A program made the position numbers and the translations under genes. A stretch of DNA of 64,000 nucleotides from Rhodovulum strictum (GTDB lineage: Bacteria; Pseudomonadota; Alphaproteobacteria; Rhodobacterales; Rhodobacteraceae): NCBI RefSeq assembly GCF_009649175.1, contig NZ_WJPO01000013.1, forward strand, positions 1-64,000, in the 5' to 3' direction. Shown here in pieces: positions 23,594 through 32,539 of the stretch. Under the pieces are notes generated by a model. The model did no database searches. It saw only the letters and a program-made list of their open reading frames with translations, and was not told the DNA's origin. Within the stretch, counting starts at the first letter, position 1. Each line of letters begins with the position of its first letter.

Positions 23594-24934
23594 TCAGCCC
23601 TCCCCCATCAGCGTTGCATGGATGTCCTCGGCGGCGTCGCGGCCTTCGGCGACTGCCGTCACGGTCAGATCGTCGCCCCCCGCGGCGCAATCGCCGCCCG
23701 CCCAGACGCCCGGCAGGCTGGTGCGCCCCGGCCCCGTGACGGCGATCTTGCGGCCCGACAGCGCCAACCCCTCGGGCGCACCTTCCAGTTGCTGGCCGAT
23801 GGCCTTGAACACCTGATCGGCCCTGAGGCGGAAGGTTTCCTCGCTCAGTTCCAGCCCCGACGCGGTTTCCTTCGTATAGGCGAACTCGACCGCCTCGACC
23901 GCGCCTTCGCCCAGAATCCGCAGGGGTGCCGCGCCGGTGACGATGCGCACACCCTTGGAGGCGGCCAGGTTCTGCTCGGCCTCGGAGGCGCCCATCGCGG
24001 CGCGGCTGCGGCGATAGACCATGGTCACGGTCTCGGCGCCCAGCAGCTTCGACTGCACCGCGGCATCCACCGCCGTCATGCCGCCGCCGATCACGACCAC
24101 GTTGCGGCCAACCGCGATCTTCGAGAGATCCTCGGCCTGGCGCAGTTCGGCGATGAAATCGACCGCGTCGCGCACATGGGCCTTGTCCTCGCCCTCGGCG
24201 CGCAGCGCGTTGACGCCTGCAAGCCCGATGGCCAGAAAGACCGCATCATGTTCGGCCCTGAGCCCGTCCAGCGTGATGTCGCGGCCCAGCGCCATGCCGT
24301 TGCGCAGGCTGATCCCGCCGATGCCCAGCAGCCAGTCGACCTCGGCCTGGGCGAAGCCGCCGACCGTCTTGTAGGCGGCGATGCCGTATTCGTTCAGCCC
24401 GCCCGGCTTGGGCCGTGCGTCGAACAGCGTGACCTCATGCCCCTTCATCGCCAGCCGATGCGCGCAGGCCAGCCCCGCAGGCCCCGCCCCCACCACCGCG
24501 ATCCGCCTGCCGGTCGGTGCGGCGCGCGTGAAGGGATGCCCCCCCGCCGCCATCAGCGTGTCGGTGGCAAAGCGTTGCAGCCGCCCGATCGCGACCGGCT
24601 TGCCCTCGGCCGTCTCGCGCACGCAGGATTGTTCGCAAAGCTGTTCGGTCGGGCAGACGCGGGCGCACATGCCGCCCAGGATGTTCTGCGCAAAGATCGT
24701 GCGCGCGGCGGCCCGGGGCGCGCCGGTCGCGATCTCGCGGATGAACAGGGGTATGTCGATGGCGGTGGGGCAGGCCGTGACGCAGGGCGCATCATGGCAG
24801 AAATAGCAGCGGTCGGCCGCCACCGCGGCCTCGTGCGGGGTGAGGGGCGGCGCCTTGTCGGCGAAATTGTCGCGGTATTGCTCGGCCCCGAGGCGCCCGG
24901 ATACGATTCCGGGGGTAAGTGGCGTGTTGGCCAT
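23594..24934 (-). CDS. preT: Dihydropyrimidine dehydrogenase, NAD(P)H-binding subunit PreT
   Basis: The product has 446 residues and takes electrons from NAD(P)H for PreA. The start at 24934 has GGGAGG upstream and gives MANTPLTPGIVSGRL. The N-terminal part has two Cys clusters for 4Fe-4S centres (CYFCHDAPCVTACP and CARVCPTEQLCEQSC). The FAD fold is AVVGAGPAGLACAHRL and the NAD(P) fold is VVVIGGGMTAVDAAV. It resembles the GltD-like half of mammalian DPYD. A RutR-like inverted repeat lies 55-70 bases upstream. Confidence 0.94.
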   Translation of the reverse strand: MANTPLTPGIVSGRLGAEQYRDNFADKAPPLTPHEAAVAADRCYFCHDAPCVTACPTAIDIPLFIREIATGAPRAAARTIFAQNILGGMCARVCPTEQLCEQSCVRETAEGKPVAIGRLQRFATDTLMAAGGHPFTRAAPTGRRIAVVGAGPAGLACAHRLAMKGHEVTLFDARPKPGGLNEYGIAAYKTVGGFAQAEVDWLLGIGGISLRNGMALGRDITLDGLRAEHDAVFLAIGLAGVNALRAEGEDKAHVRDAVDFIAELRQAEDLSKIAVGRNVVVIGGGMTAVDAAVQSKLLGAETVTMVYRRSRAAMGASEAEQNLAASKGVRIVTGAAPLRILGEGAVEAVEFAYTKETASGLELSEETFRLRADQVFKAIGQQLEGAPEGLALSGRKIAVTGPGRTSLPGVWAGGDCAAGGDDLTVTAVAEGRDAAEDIHATLMGEG

Positions 24935-24988
24935 GCTGGCCCTCCCTGCTGCCATCCCGATGCCTCGAAGCCTGCCACAGTGTTGGAT

Positions 24989-25004
24989 TTTATCAAACGG
25001 TAAA
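24989..25004 (-). promoter_or_regulatory. Weaker RutR-like inverted repeat upstream of preT
   Basis: Read on the minus strand, TTTACC-GTTT-GATAAA keeps the 6-4-6 layout of a RutR site, with 9 of 12 arm positions matching the consensus. It lies 55-70 bases upstream of preT, nearly the same distance as the stronger box from the aminotransferase start. The surrounding sequence is AT-rich, as expected for a promoter. Confidence 0.4.
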
Positions 25005-25207
25005 TTCCCGGTACGGTGCCGAGACGGTTCTTCGACGATGGGGCGGACATCCTGTGCCCGCCGATTGGGCAGATCGGGGCGCGCGCGGCGCATCGGCAAA
25101 AACCGCCGCACCCGCTTTCCATGGGGGTGACCCTCGCGTATAAGCGGCGCAATTCACGAAGCGGGCGGCCCCGGGCGGGGCCGCATCGCGACCGATCGAG
25201 GACAGGC

Positions 25208-25699
25208 ATGACCAACACCACCCACGAAGCGGATGTCGCCTTCATCCAGGCGCTGGCGGAACTGTTGCGCGAACACGACCTGACCGAGCTTCAGGTGAAG
25301 CGGGAATATGGCGAAGACGACTCGCTGGATGTGCGGGTGTCGCGCTCGGCGCCAGCGCCGGTCCTGTCGGCACCGATGGCCATGCCCGCGATGGCCGCGA
25401 TGCCGGCCGCCCCCATGGCCATCGCCCCCGCCGCCGCCGCACCGGCCGAGGATCCGGCGCAGCATCCGGGTGCGGTCACCTCGCCCATGGTCGGCACCGC
25501 CTATCTTCAGCCCGAGCCGGGCTCGGATGCCTTCGTCAAGGTCGGCGACACGGTCAGCGAAGGCCAGACGCTGCTGATCATCGAGGCGATGAAGACGATG
25601 AACCACATCCCCGCGCCGCGGTCCGGCACCGTCAAGCGCATCCTGATCGAGGATGGCGCGCCGGTGGAATATGGCGCGCCGCTGATGATCCTCGAATAA
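25208..25699 (+). CDS. accB: Biotin carboxyl carrier protein of acetyl-CoA carboxylase
   Basis: The product has 163 residues and carries the biotin that shuttles CO2 in malonyl-CoA synthesis. The ATG at 25208 follows GAGGA. The N-terminal helical domain (1-48) is followed by an Ala/Pro/Met linker (about 49-90) and the biotinyl domain, with the biotinylated Lys at 129 in IIEAMKTMN. The gene precedes accC by 10 bases in the common accBC order. Confidence 0.95.
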   Translation: MTNTTHEADVAFIQALAELLREHDLTELQVKREYGEDDSLDVRVSRSAPAPVLSAPMAMPAMAAMPAAPMAIAPAAAAPAEDPAQHPGAVTSPMVGTAYLQPEPGSDAFVKVGDTVSEGQTLLIIEAMKTMNHIPAPRSGTVKRILIEDGAPVEYGAPLMILE

Positions 25700-25709
25700 G
25701 GCGGGTGCG

Positions 25710-27059
25710 ATGTTCGACAAGATCCTGATCGCGAACCGCGGCGAGATCGCGCTCCGCGTGATCCGCGCCTGCCGCGAGATGGGCATCCGCTCGGTCGCGG
25801 TCCATTCGACGGCCGATGCTGATGCGATGCATGTGCGCATGGCCGATGAAAGCGTCTGCATCGGCCCGCCGCCCAGCCCCGACAGCTATCTGTCGATCCC
25901 CTCGATCATCTCGGCCTGCGAGATCACGGGGGCACAGGCGATCCATCCGGGCTATGGCTTCCTGTCGGAAAACGCGCGCTTCGTGCAGATCGTCGAGGAT
26001 CACGGCCTGACCTTCATCGGCCCCTCGGCGGAACATATCCGCATGATGGGCGACAAGATCACCGCCAAGGAAACCATGAAGGCGCTGGGCGTGCCCTGCG
26101 TTCCCGGTTCCGAAGGCGGGGTGCCCGATGTCGAGACCGCCCGCAAGCTGGCCGCCGACATGGGCTATCCGGTCATCGTCAAGGCAACCGCGGGCGGTGG
26201 CGGGCGCGGCATGAAGCTTGCGCGCGGGCCGGAGGATCTGGAACGCGCCTTTCAGACCGCACGCGCCGAGGCAAAGGCGGCCTTTGGCAATGACGAGGTC
26301 TATATCGAGAAATACCTCCAGAAGCCGCGGCATATCGAGATCCAGGTCTTCGGCGACGGCCAGGGCCGCGCGGTGCATCTGGGCGAGCGGGATTGCTCGC
26401 TGCAACGCCGCCACCAGAAGGTTCTGGAAGAGGCGCCCGGCCCGGTGATCGACGCCGAGACGCGGGCGCGCATCGGCAAGGTATGTGCCGACGCGGTGGC
26501 GCGGATCAACTATCGCGGCGCGGGCACGATCGAGTTCCTGTACGAGGACGGCGAGTTCTATTTCATCGAGATGAACACGCGCCTTCAGGTCGAACATCCC
26601 GTGACCGAGGCGATCTTCGGCGTCGATCTGGTGCGCGAACAGATCCGGGTGGCCGAGGGGCGGCCCCTGTCCTTCGACCAGGACGATCTGGTGCTGAACG
26701 GCCATGCCATCGAGGTCAGGATCAATGCAGAGCGGCTGCCGAACTTTGCCCCCTGCCCGGGCCGCATCACCGCCTATCACGCGCCGGGGGGGCTGGGTGT
26801 GCGGATGGATTCGGCACTTTACGACGGCTATTCGATCCCGCCCTATTACGACAGCCTGATCGGCAAGCTGATCGTGCACGGCCGCGACCGTGGCGAGGCG
26901 CTGGCGCGGCTGGACCGGGCGCTGGGCGAGCTGATCGTGGACGGGATCGAAACCACCGCACCGCTGTTCAGCGCGCTTCTGCTGGAGCCCGACATCCAGC
27001 GCGGCGACTACAACATCCACTGGCTGGAACGCTGGCTGGAGGCCGGGCCGGAACTCTGA
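25710..27059 (+). CDS. accC: Biotin carboxylase subunit of acetyl-CoA carboxylase
   Basis: The product has 449 residues and carboxylates biotin on AccB using ATP and bicarbonate. The N-terminus [19 protein letters not shown], the glycine-rich ATP loop [14 protein letters not shown], the active-site region [20 protein letters not shown] and a full C-terminal domain are all present. Length matches the bacterial enzyme. The start lies 10 bases after accB, and aat follows after 35 bases. Confidence 0.96.
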   Translation: MFDKILIANRGEIALRVIRACREMGIRSVAVHSTADADAMHVRMADESVCIGPPPSPDSYLSIPSIISACEITGAQAIHPGYGFLSENARFVQIVEDHGLTFIGPSAEHIRMMGDKITAKETMKALGVPCVPGSEGGVPDVETARKLAADMGYPVIVKATAGGGGRGMKLARGPEDLERAFQTARAEAKAAFGNDEVYIEKYLQKPRHIEIQVFGDGQGRAVHLGERDCSLQRRHQKVLEEAPGPVIDAETRARIGKVCADAVARINYRGAGTIEFLYEDGEFYFIEMNTRLQVEHPVTEAIFGVDLVREQIRVAEGRPLSFDQDDLVLNGHAIEVRINAERLPNFAPCPGRITAYHAPGGLGVRMDSALYDGYSIPPYYDSLIGKLIVHGRDRGEALARLDRALGELIVDGIETTAPLFSALLLEPDIQRGDYNIHWLERWLEAGPEL

Positions 27060-27094
27060 CGGACCCTGCGCCTTGGCCCGCCGGGAACGAGGGT

Positions 27095-27739
27095 ATGACG
27101 GCCGACAGACTGACGCCCGGGGTTCTGCTGAACGCCTATGCCGCGGGCATCTTCCCGATGGCGGAATCGCGCGAGGATCCCGAGATCTTCTGGGTCCGGC
27201 CGCGGCGGCGGGGGATCTTTCCGCTCGACCGGTTCCACATCTCGAAAAGCCTTGCCCGGCATATCCGCCGCGATCCCTTCGCCATCCGCATCGACACCGA
27301 TTTCGCGGGCGTCGTCGCGGGCTGCGCCGCGCGTGACGAGACCTGGATCAACGGCACGATCTTTGCGCTTTACCGCGAACTGCACGCGCAGGGCCATGCC
27401 CATTCGCTGGAAGTCTGGGACGGCGATACGCTGGTCGGCGGCGTCTATGGCGTGACGCTGGGCGCGGCGTTCTTCGGCGAAAGCATGTTCTCGCGCCGCA
27501 CCGATGCGTCAAAGATCGCGCTGGCCTATCTGGTGGACCGGCTGCGCGCAGGCGGGTTCCGGCTGTTCGACGCGCAGTTCCTGACGCCGCATCTGCAAAG
27601 CCTGGGCGCCATCGAGATCGGGCGCGTGGACTACATGCGGCAGCTTGAGGCGGCACTGGCCGCAGAGGCGGATTTCACCGGCCCCATAACGCCCGCCTCC
27701 GGTCAGGCGCTCTTGCAGCGCAGAACCCAGACATCGTAG
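27095..27739 (+). CDS. aat: Leucyl/phenylalanyl-tRNA--protein transferase
   Basis: The product has 214 residues and adds Leu or Phe to proteins with N-terminal Lys or Arg, marking them for ClpAP through ClpS. The ATG at 27095 follows GAGGG; the longer upstream frame is a shadow of accC. Family motifs are [48 protein letters not shown], and [16 protein letters not shown]. The last 37 bases overlap the DUF2155 gene on the opposite strand. Confidence 0.95.
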   Translation: MTADRLTPGVLLNAYAAGIFPMAESREDPEIFWVRPRRRGIFPLDRFHISKSLARHIRRDPFAIRIDTDFAGVVAGCAARDETWINGTIFALYRELHAQGHAHSLEVWDGDTLVGGVYGVTLGAAFFGESMFSRRTDASKIALAYLVDRLRAGGFRLFDAQFLTPHLQSLGAIEIGRVDYMRQLEAALAAEADFTGPITPASGQALLQRRTQTS

Positions 27740-28266
27740 CGGGCATGGTCCAGCGGGTTCAGCGCCGGGCTTGACGCCAGCATCCAGCCGGAAAACAGCC
27801 GCGAAACCCCCGTCTCGTCGGCAATCTCGATCAGCGCAAAGGCGTCCGAGGCCGGGTTGTCCGCCGGATAGCGGCATTCGCGCAGCATCACCTGCAACCG
27901 CCCCACCCGCGCGCCCTGCCCCGGCGCAAGCTCCAGATCGACCACCTCGCCCGACACCCGGTCAAGCCCACGCAGCACCGCGCCCGCCTGCGCGGTTTCG
28001 GTCTGGGTCTCGGTCCGGGTCGTGCGGGCGGTGTCGGGCTCGGGCGCGGCCGGCACCATCACCAGCGGGTCTTCCTGTTCGATGATCGGCAGCGGCTCGC
28101 CCTGCAACTGCTGATTCAGCATGCTCTCGCCGGAGGGCAGGTCGTCGAGCGGCGCGACCGACCAGCCCTCGGTCGTCCAGCTGTCGGGATCCCATGTGGG
28201 TTCCTGCTGGGCCGCCAGCGGCGCGGCAAGCAGCGCAAGGCCAAGGGCCAGCCGCGCGGCGGTCAT
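27703..28266 (-). CDS. Secreted DUF2155 protein
   Basis: The product has 187 residues, with a signal peptide ending LAAPLAAQ and a Thr/Glu-rich linker. The C-terminal DUF2155 domain is at about 95-185 ([19 protein letters not shown], then [20 protein letters not shown] and VWVLRC). Two Cys are present and may pair in the periplasm. The family is widespread in alphaproteobacteria without an assigned function. Its start overlaps the MlaD-like gene's stop (ATGA), and its end overlaps aat. Confidence 0.85.
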   Translation of the reverse strand: MTAARLALGLALLAAPLAAQQEPTWDPDSWTTEGWSVAPLDDLPSGESMLNQQLQGEPLPIIEQEDPLVMVPAAPEPDTARTTRTETQTETAQAGAVLRGLDRVSGEVVDLELAPGQGARVGRLQVMLRECRYPADNPASDAFALIEIADETGVSRLFSGWMLASSPALNPLDHARYDVWVLRCKSA

Positions 28267-28727
28267 CGGCCCGCCTCGTCCGTGGTGGCGGTAAAGACCT
28301 TCATCAGAAGCGAAATCAGGCTGACCGCACCCTGGGTGTCCAGCATCTCGTCGCCCGGCGAAAGGTTGAAGGGCGAGCCGCCGGGGATGATCTCGACAAA
28401 GGTGCCGCCCAGAAGCCCCTCGGTCGAGACCAGAACGGCGCTGTCATCGGGCAGTTCGATCCCCTTCTTCATCGTGAAGCGGGCATCTGCGCGAAAGGTC
28501 TGGGGATTCAGGTCAAGCGCGGTCACCGTGCCCACCTTGACGCCCGCCAGCCGGACATCGGTGCCGACATTGACCCCCTCGACCGAACGGAAACTGGCCG
28601 TCAGCTCGTAGCTTCCCGCGGCGCCGCCGCCGATGCCGGTGGACTGGGTGGCATAAAGGAAGAATCCGACCGCCAGCGCCAGAACCGCGCCGCCTGTGAT
28701 CACCTCTGTCGCTGTATTCTCGGCCAT
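28263..28727 (-). CDS. MlaD/MCE-domain protein of a lipid-transport system
   Basis: The product has 154 residues. The start at 28727 (MAENTATEVITGG) places a membrane helix at about 10-25, followed by one MCE domain (SVEGVNVGTDVRLAGVKVG, TEGLLGGTFVEIIPGG). In the Mla system this subunit binds phospholipid in the periplasm for retrograde transport to the inner membrane. The ABC partners MlaE and MlaF are not in the window. The gene is coupled to the DUF2155 gene. Confidence 0.87.
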   Translation of the reverse strand: MAENTATEVITGGAVLALAVGFFLYATQSTGIGGGAAGSYELTASFRSVEGVNVGTDVRLAGVKVGTVTALDLNPQTFRADARFTMKKGIELPDDSAVLVSTEGLLGGTFVEIIPGGSPFNLSPGDEMLDTQGAVSLISLLMKVFTATTDEAGR

Positions 28728-28731
28728 GGCG

Positions 28732-29115
28732 CTATTCGGGTTGCCACGCCTCGTAATCGCGCCGCGGCGCAGGCTCGGCCCGGCGGATCGAGCCCGGCGG
28801 CGCATAGGCCAGGGGCGTGCCGGTCAGGTTTTCCTGATGCGGCTTTTCCCAGATCTTGCGCGGCAGCGGCCGCTCGGTCGGGGGCTCGGCAAAGGTGTGG
28901 TGCAGCCAGCCATGCCAGTCCGGCGCGATGCGGCTGGCCTCGACCTCGCCATTATAGATCACCCAGCGCCGCGTGCCGTCCCTGGACTGGTAAAAGACAT
29001 TGCCCTGCGCATCCTCGCCGACCTTCTGGCCGTGGCGGGCCGTGAACAGGCGCGTGCCAAGCGTTTCGGCGTTCCACCAGGTCACGTATTTCAGAAGGTT
29101 GTCGATCACGCCCAT
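28732..29115 (-). CDS. NDUFA12-like NADH:ubiquinone oxidoreductase accessory subunit
   Basis: The product has 127 residues, starting at 29115 ([20 protein letters not shown]). The motifs [20 protein letters not shown] and [20 protein letters not shown], followed by [10 protein letters not shown], are typical of the alphaproteobacterial homologue of the mitochondrial complex I accessory subunit NDUFA12 (B17.2). It binds the peripheral arm of complex I. The gene stands apart from the nuo operon here and is followed after 4 bases by the MlaD-like gene. Confidence 0.93.
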   Translation of the reverse strand: MGVIDNLLKYVTWWNAETLGTRLFTARHGQKVGEDAQGNVFYQSRDGTRRWVIYNGEVEASRIAPDWHGWLHHTFAEPPTERPLPRKIWEKPHQENLTGTPLAYAPPGSIRRAEPAPRRDYEAWQPE

Positions 29116-29199
29116 GGGATCCTCCGCGTGGTGCTGAAAGCACATATGCCGCATGCGGGCCACAAGGTCCAGTGCCCTGCCCCGGGCCTCGCGGACAGT

Positions 29200-30387
29200 T
29201 CAGCCCGCAAGCGCCTCGGCGCGGATGATGCGGGCGATCAGGGCGCAATCGGCCTGCGAAAAGGTCAGCGGCAGGCGCATGTCGATCAGCCCCGCCAGCA
29301 CAAGGTCGGTCTGCGGCAGCGGTTCGGGCGCGGCCCAGTCCCACTGGTCGTAGCGTGAGGTGAAGCCATGCGGCCGGTCCGCGCCGAACCATTTCAATTC
29401 AACGCCACGGGCCGCACAGCGCGCAAGAAACGCCTCGATCCGGGGCGCGGGCCAGCCGGGCAGGCGGAACTGGAAGGACGATCCGACGAACCCCTCCCGC
29501 GGCGGGCGCGGGATCAGCGCAAGCCCCGGCACGCCCGCAAGCCCGTCCTCGATCACCCGATAAAGCGCGTTCCAGCGGGCCACCCGCTCGGGCAGGCGGG
29601 CCAGTTGCGGGCGCAGGATCGCGGCGCGCAGGTTGTCCATCCGGCCCGAAACATTCGGCACCTCACCCGCAAGCCCGGTGAACGCCTCGGGGGGCGGAGC
29701 GGCGCGGTGGCGGTCGAAATGCATGTAGCTGCCCGACAACAGCACCGCGCGGGCGGCAAGCCCGGCATCGTCGGTGACAAGCAACCCGCCCTCGCCCGAG
29801 TTGATGTGCTTGTAGGTCTGGGTCGAATAGCAGCCGATCACCCCATGCCGCCCCGATGGCACGCCCGCCCAGTCGGCGCCCATCGTATGCGCGCAATCCT
29901 CGATCACCGCGACCCCGGCGCCATCGCAAAGCGCCATCAATTCGTCCATGTCGCCAATATGCCCGCGCATGTGGGACAGCATCAGCACCCGCGCGTCGGT
30001 CTCGTCGATCCGCTGTTCCAGATGGGCCAGGTCGATGGTCAGCGCCTCGATCGTCTCGACGAAGACCGGCCTTGCGCCAAGGCTGGCAATCGCGCCCGGC
30101 ACCGGGGCAAGCGTGAAGGCATTGGTCAGCACCACCTCGCCCGGCTCGACCTGCAAGGCCCGCAGCGCACAGGCCAGCGCATAGCCGCCCGAGGCAACCG
30201 CGAGGCAATAGCGCGCGCCGGTGAAGGCCGCGAAGTCCTGTTCCAGTGCAGCCACCTCGCCCGTCTCGCCGGGGGCGAGGTTGTAGCGGTGCAGCCGCCC
30301 GTGCCGCAGCACCGCCACGGCCGCCGTGATCGCCTCGTCGGGGATCGGCTCCTGCTGGGTGAAGCTGCCGGTGAACCGGTCGGTCAT
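29200..30387 (-). CDS. DegT/DnrJ/EryC1/StrS family aminotransferase
   Basis: The product has 395 residues. It is a PLP enzyme of the sugar aminotransferase fold. The N-terminal part shows VASGGYALACALRALQV, the middle VIEDCAHTMGADWAG, and the cofactor Lys lies in CYSTQTYKHINSGEGGLL. Family members aminate nucleotide-activated keto sugars or make aminohydroxybenzoates. No other sugar-biosynthesis gene lies beside it, so the substrate is unknown. Its start overlaps the gph stop (ATGA). Confidence 0.87.
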   Translation of the reverse strand: MTDRFTGSFTQQEPIPDEAITAAVAVLRHGRLHRYNLAPGETGEVAALEQDFAAFTGARYCLAVASGGYALACALRALQVEPGEVVLTNAFTLAPVPGAIASLGARPVFVETIEALTIDLAHLEQRIDETDARVLMLSHMRGHIGDMDELMALCDGAGVAVIEDCAHTMGADWAGVPSGRHGVIGCYSTQTYKHINSGEGGLLVTDDAGLAARAVLLSGSYMHFDRHRAAPPPEAFTGLAGEVPNVSGRMDNLRAAILRPQLARLPERVARWNALYRVIEDGLAGVPGLALIPRPPREGFVGSSFQFRLPGWPAPRIEAFLARCAARGVELKWFGADRPHGFTSRYDQWDWAAPEPLPQTDLVLAGLIDMRLPLTFSQADCALIARIIRAEALAG

Positions 30388-31061
30388 GGCACTGCCTGCG
30401 GGATCAGCCGCCCGGCAAGATCGAAAAGTTCTGCGTAATCGGCCATCAGCGCCTCGGGGTCCAGCGCGGGCATCTCGGCCGCGGCCGGGCCAAAGGTGAC
30501 AAGCACGCAGGGCACACCGGCGGCGCGCGCGGTGTTGCGGTCGGTCGCGCTGTCGCCGATCAGGATCGAGCGCGGCACCGCGCCGCCCGCCCGCTCGACC
30601 GCGGCGCGATAGGGCGCGGGATCGGGCTTGCGCACGGGCAGCGTGTCGGCGCCCACCAGCGAGCCGAACAGATCCCGCACGCCCAGCCGCGCCAGCAGAT
30701 CCTCGGCCAGCGCCTCGGGCTTGTTGGTGCAGATGCCAACCCGATAGCCCGCGCCGCGCAACTGCTCGACCGCCTCGACAGCACCGGGATACATCCGGGT
30801 ATGCCGGTCAAGGTTCTGCGCGTAATGGGCCAAGAAGACGGGAAACTGCGCCTCGATCTCGGCCTCCGGCCCGGCCACGCCCAGCCGCTGGAACGCCAGC
30901 CGCAGCATCGCCCGTCCGCCCAGAAAGGCAGTCGTGGCGTCCTGCACGGGGTCAAGCGGCAGGCCCAGACCCACATCCTCGAAACAGGCATTCGCCGCGT
31001 CGATCAGGTCGCGGCTGGTATCGGCCAGCGTGCCGTCGAGATCGAAGATGACCGTGCGCAT
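30384..31061 (-). CDS. gph: Phosphoglycolate phosphatase-like HAD hydrolase
   Basis: The product has 225 residues. The start at 31061 gives MRTVIFDLDGTLADTSRDLI with the nucleophile Asp pair DLDGT; the longer upstream frame is antisense to glmU. Other HAD motifs are GICTNKPEALAEDLL, the Lys in PVRKPDPAPY and IGDSATDRNTA. The enzyme removes phosphoglycolate formed by Rubisco oxygenation or DNA repair. It is divergent from glmU across 124 bases. Confidence 0.88.
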   Translation of the reverse strand: MRTVIFDLDGTLADTSRDLIDAANACFEDVGLGLPLDPVQDATTAFLGGRAMLRLAFQRLGVAGPEAEIEAQFPVFLAHYAQNLDRHTRMYPGAVEAVEQLRGAGYRVGICTNKPEALAEDLLARLGVRDLFGSLVGADTLPVRKPDPAPYRAAVERAGGAVPRSILIGDSATDRNTARAAGVPCVLVTFGPAAAEMPALDPEALMADYAELFDLAGRLIPQAVP

Positions 31062-31185
31062 ATGCCCCCCGCTGCCCGTTGCGCTCCCTGAAACAGAGCG
31101 AAACGCCAAGTGATCCGGGCGACGGTTGCGCGCCCGCCGAACCGCGATAAAAGGGATGCGACCAAAAGGAAAGAGCACAGGCCCC

Positions 31186-32535
31186 ATGCCAACAGCCCTG
31201 ATCATCCTGGCCGCGGGCCAGGGCACCCGGATGCAGTCCGACCGACCCAAGGTGCTGCACGAGATCGCGGGCGCGCCCCTGATCGCGCATGCCATGGCGG
31301 CCGGCGCGGCACTGGCGCCCGAGCGTACGGTGATCGTCGCGGGCCATGGCGCCGACGCGGTGCGGGCAGCGGTGCTGGAGATCGCCCCCGATGCTGCGGT
31401 CGTGGTGCAGCAGGAACAACTGGGCACCGCGCATGCGGTGGCGCAGGCGCGCGCGGCGCTGGACGGGTTCACGGGCGATGCCATCGTGCTTTACGGCGAT
31501 ACCCCCTTCATCCGGCCCGAAACGCTTGCGGCGATGGCCGAGGCGCGCGCGCGCCATGCGGTGGTCGTGCTGGGCTTCGAACCGGCCGATCCGGGCCGTT
31601 ACGGCCGGCTGGTGATGGCGGGCGGCGCGCTGGACCGGATCGTGGAATTCAAGGACGCAACGCCGGACGAACGGGCCATCGGGCTTTGCAATTCCGGCGT
31701 GATCGCAGCCGATTGCGCGCTGTTGTTCCAGTTGATCGACGCGGTCGGCAACGACAATGCCGCGGACGAATACTACCTGACCGACATCGTCGGGCTGGCC
31801 CGCGCGCGGGGCCTTTCGGCGGGCGTCGTGGTCTGTGACGAGGCCGAGACGCTGGGCGTCAATTCCCGCGCCGATCTGGCCCGGGCCGAAGCCGCATTCC
31901 AGGCCCGCGCCCGCGCCGAGGCACTGGAAAACGGCGTCACGCTGATCGCGCCGGAAACCGTGTTCTTTGCCCATGACACCGTGATCGGCCGCGATGCGCT
32001 GATCGAGCCCAACGTGATCTTCGGCCCCGGCGTCACCGTCGAATCCGGCGCCCATATCCGCGCCTTCTGCCATCTCGAAGGCGCCCATGTCAGCCGCGGC
32101 GCGGTCATCGGCCCCTTTGCCCGGCTGCGCCCCGGCGCGGAACTGTCCGAAGACGTGCGCGTGGGCAATTTCGTCGAGGTCAAGAACGCGCTGGTGGCCG
32201 AGGGCGCCAAGATCAACCACCTGAGTTACATCGGCGATGCAACCGTCGGCGCCGAGGCCAATATCGGCGCGGGCACCGTCACCTGCAATTACGATGGCGT
32301 CTTCAAGCACCATACCGAGATCGGCGCGCGCGCCTTCATCGGCTCGGACACGATGCTGGTGGCCCCGGTCCGCATCGGCGAAGGCGCGATGACCGCCGGC
32401 GGGTCGGTCATCACCTCGGACGTGCCGGATGGCGCATTGGCGCTGGGCCGGGCGCGGCAGGACAACAAGCCGGGACTGGCGGCGAAACTTTTTGAAAGAT
32501 TGCAGGCCGAAAAGGCCCGGCGCAAAGGGAATTGA
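31186..32535 (+). CDS. glmU: Bifunctional GlcNAc-1-phosphate uridylyltransferase / glucosamine-1-phosphate acetyltransferase
   Basis: The product has 449 residues and makes UDP-GlcNAc. The start at 31186 gives MPTALIILAAGQGTRMQSD, the nucleotidyltransferase signature. The second half is a left-handed beta helix of hexapeptide repeats (about 250-430) with the acetyltransferase active region NHLSYIGDATVGAEANIGAG. It precedes glmS by 4 bases, so UDP-GlcNAc synthesis is encoded as a unit. Confidence 0.96.
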   Translation: MPTALIILAAGQGTRMQSDRPKVLHEIAGAPLIAHAMAAGAALAPERTVIVAGHGADAVRAAVLEIAPDAAVVVQQEQLGTAHAVAQARAALDGFTGDAIVLYGDTPFIRPETLAAMAEARARHAVVVLGFEPADPGRYGRLVMAGGALDRIVEFKDATPDERAIGLCNSGVIAADCALLFQLIDAVGNDNAADEYYLTDIVGLARARGLSAGVVVCDEAETLGVNSRADLARAEAAFQARARAEALENGVTLIAPETVFFAHDTVIGRDALIEPNVIFGPGVTVESGAHIRAFCHLEGAHVSRGAVIGPFARLRPGAELSEDVRVGNFVEVKNALVAEGAKINHLSYIGDATVGAEANIGAGTVTCNYDGVFKHHTEIGARAFIGSDTMLVAPVRIGEGAMTAGGSVITSDVPDGALALGRARQDNKPGLAAKLFERLQAEKARRKGN

Positions 32536-32539
32536 AATC

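Noticed and set aside
22904-25003. 699-codon plus-strand open frame
   Set aside because: It is antisense to preA and preT, which have clear Fe-S, FMN and FAD motifs on the minus strand.
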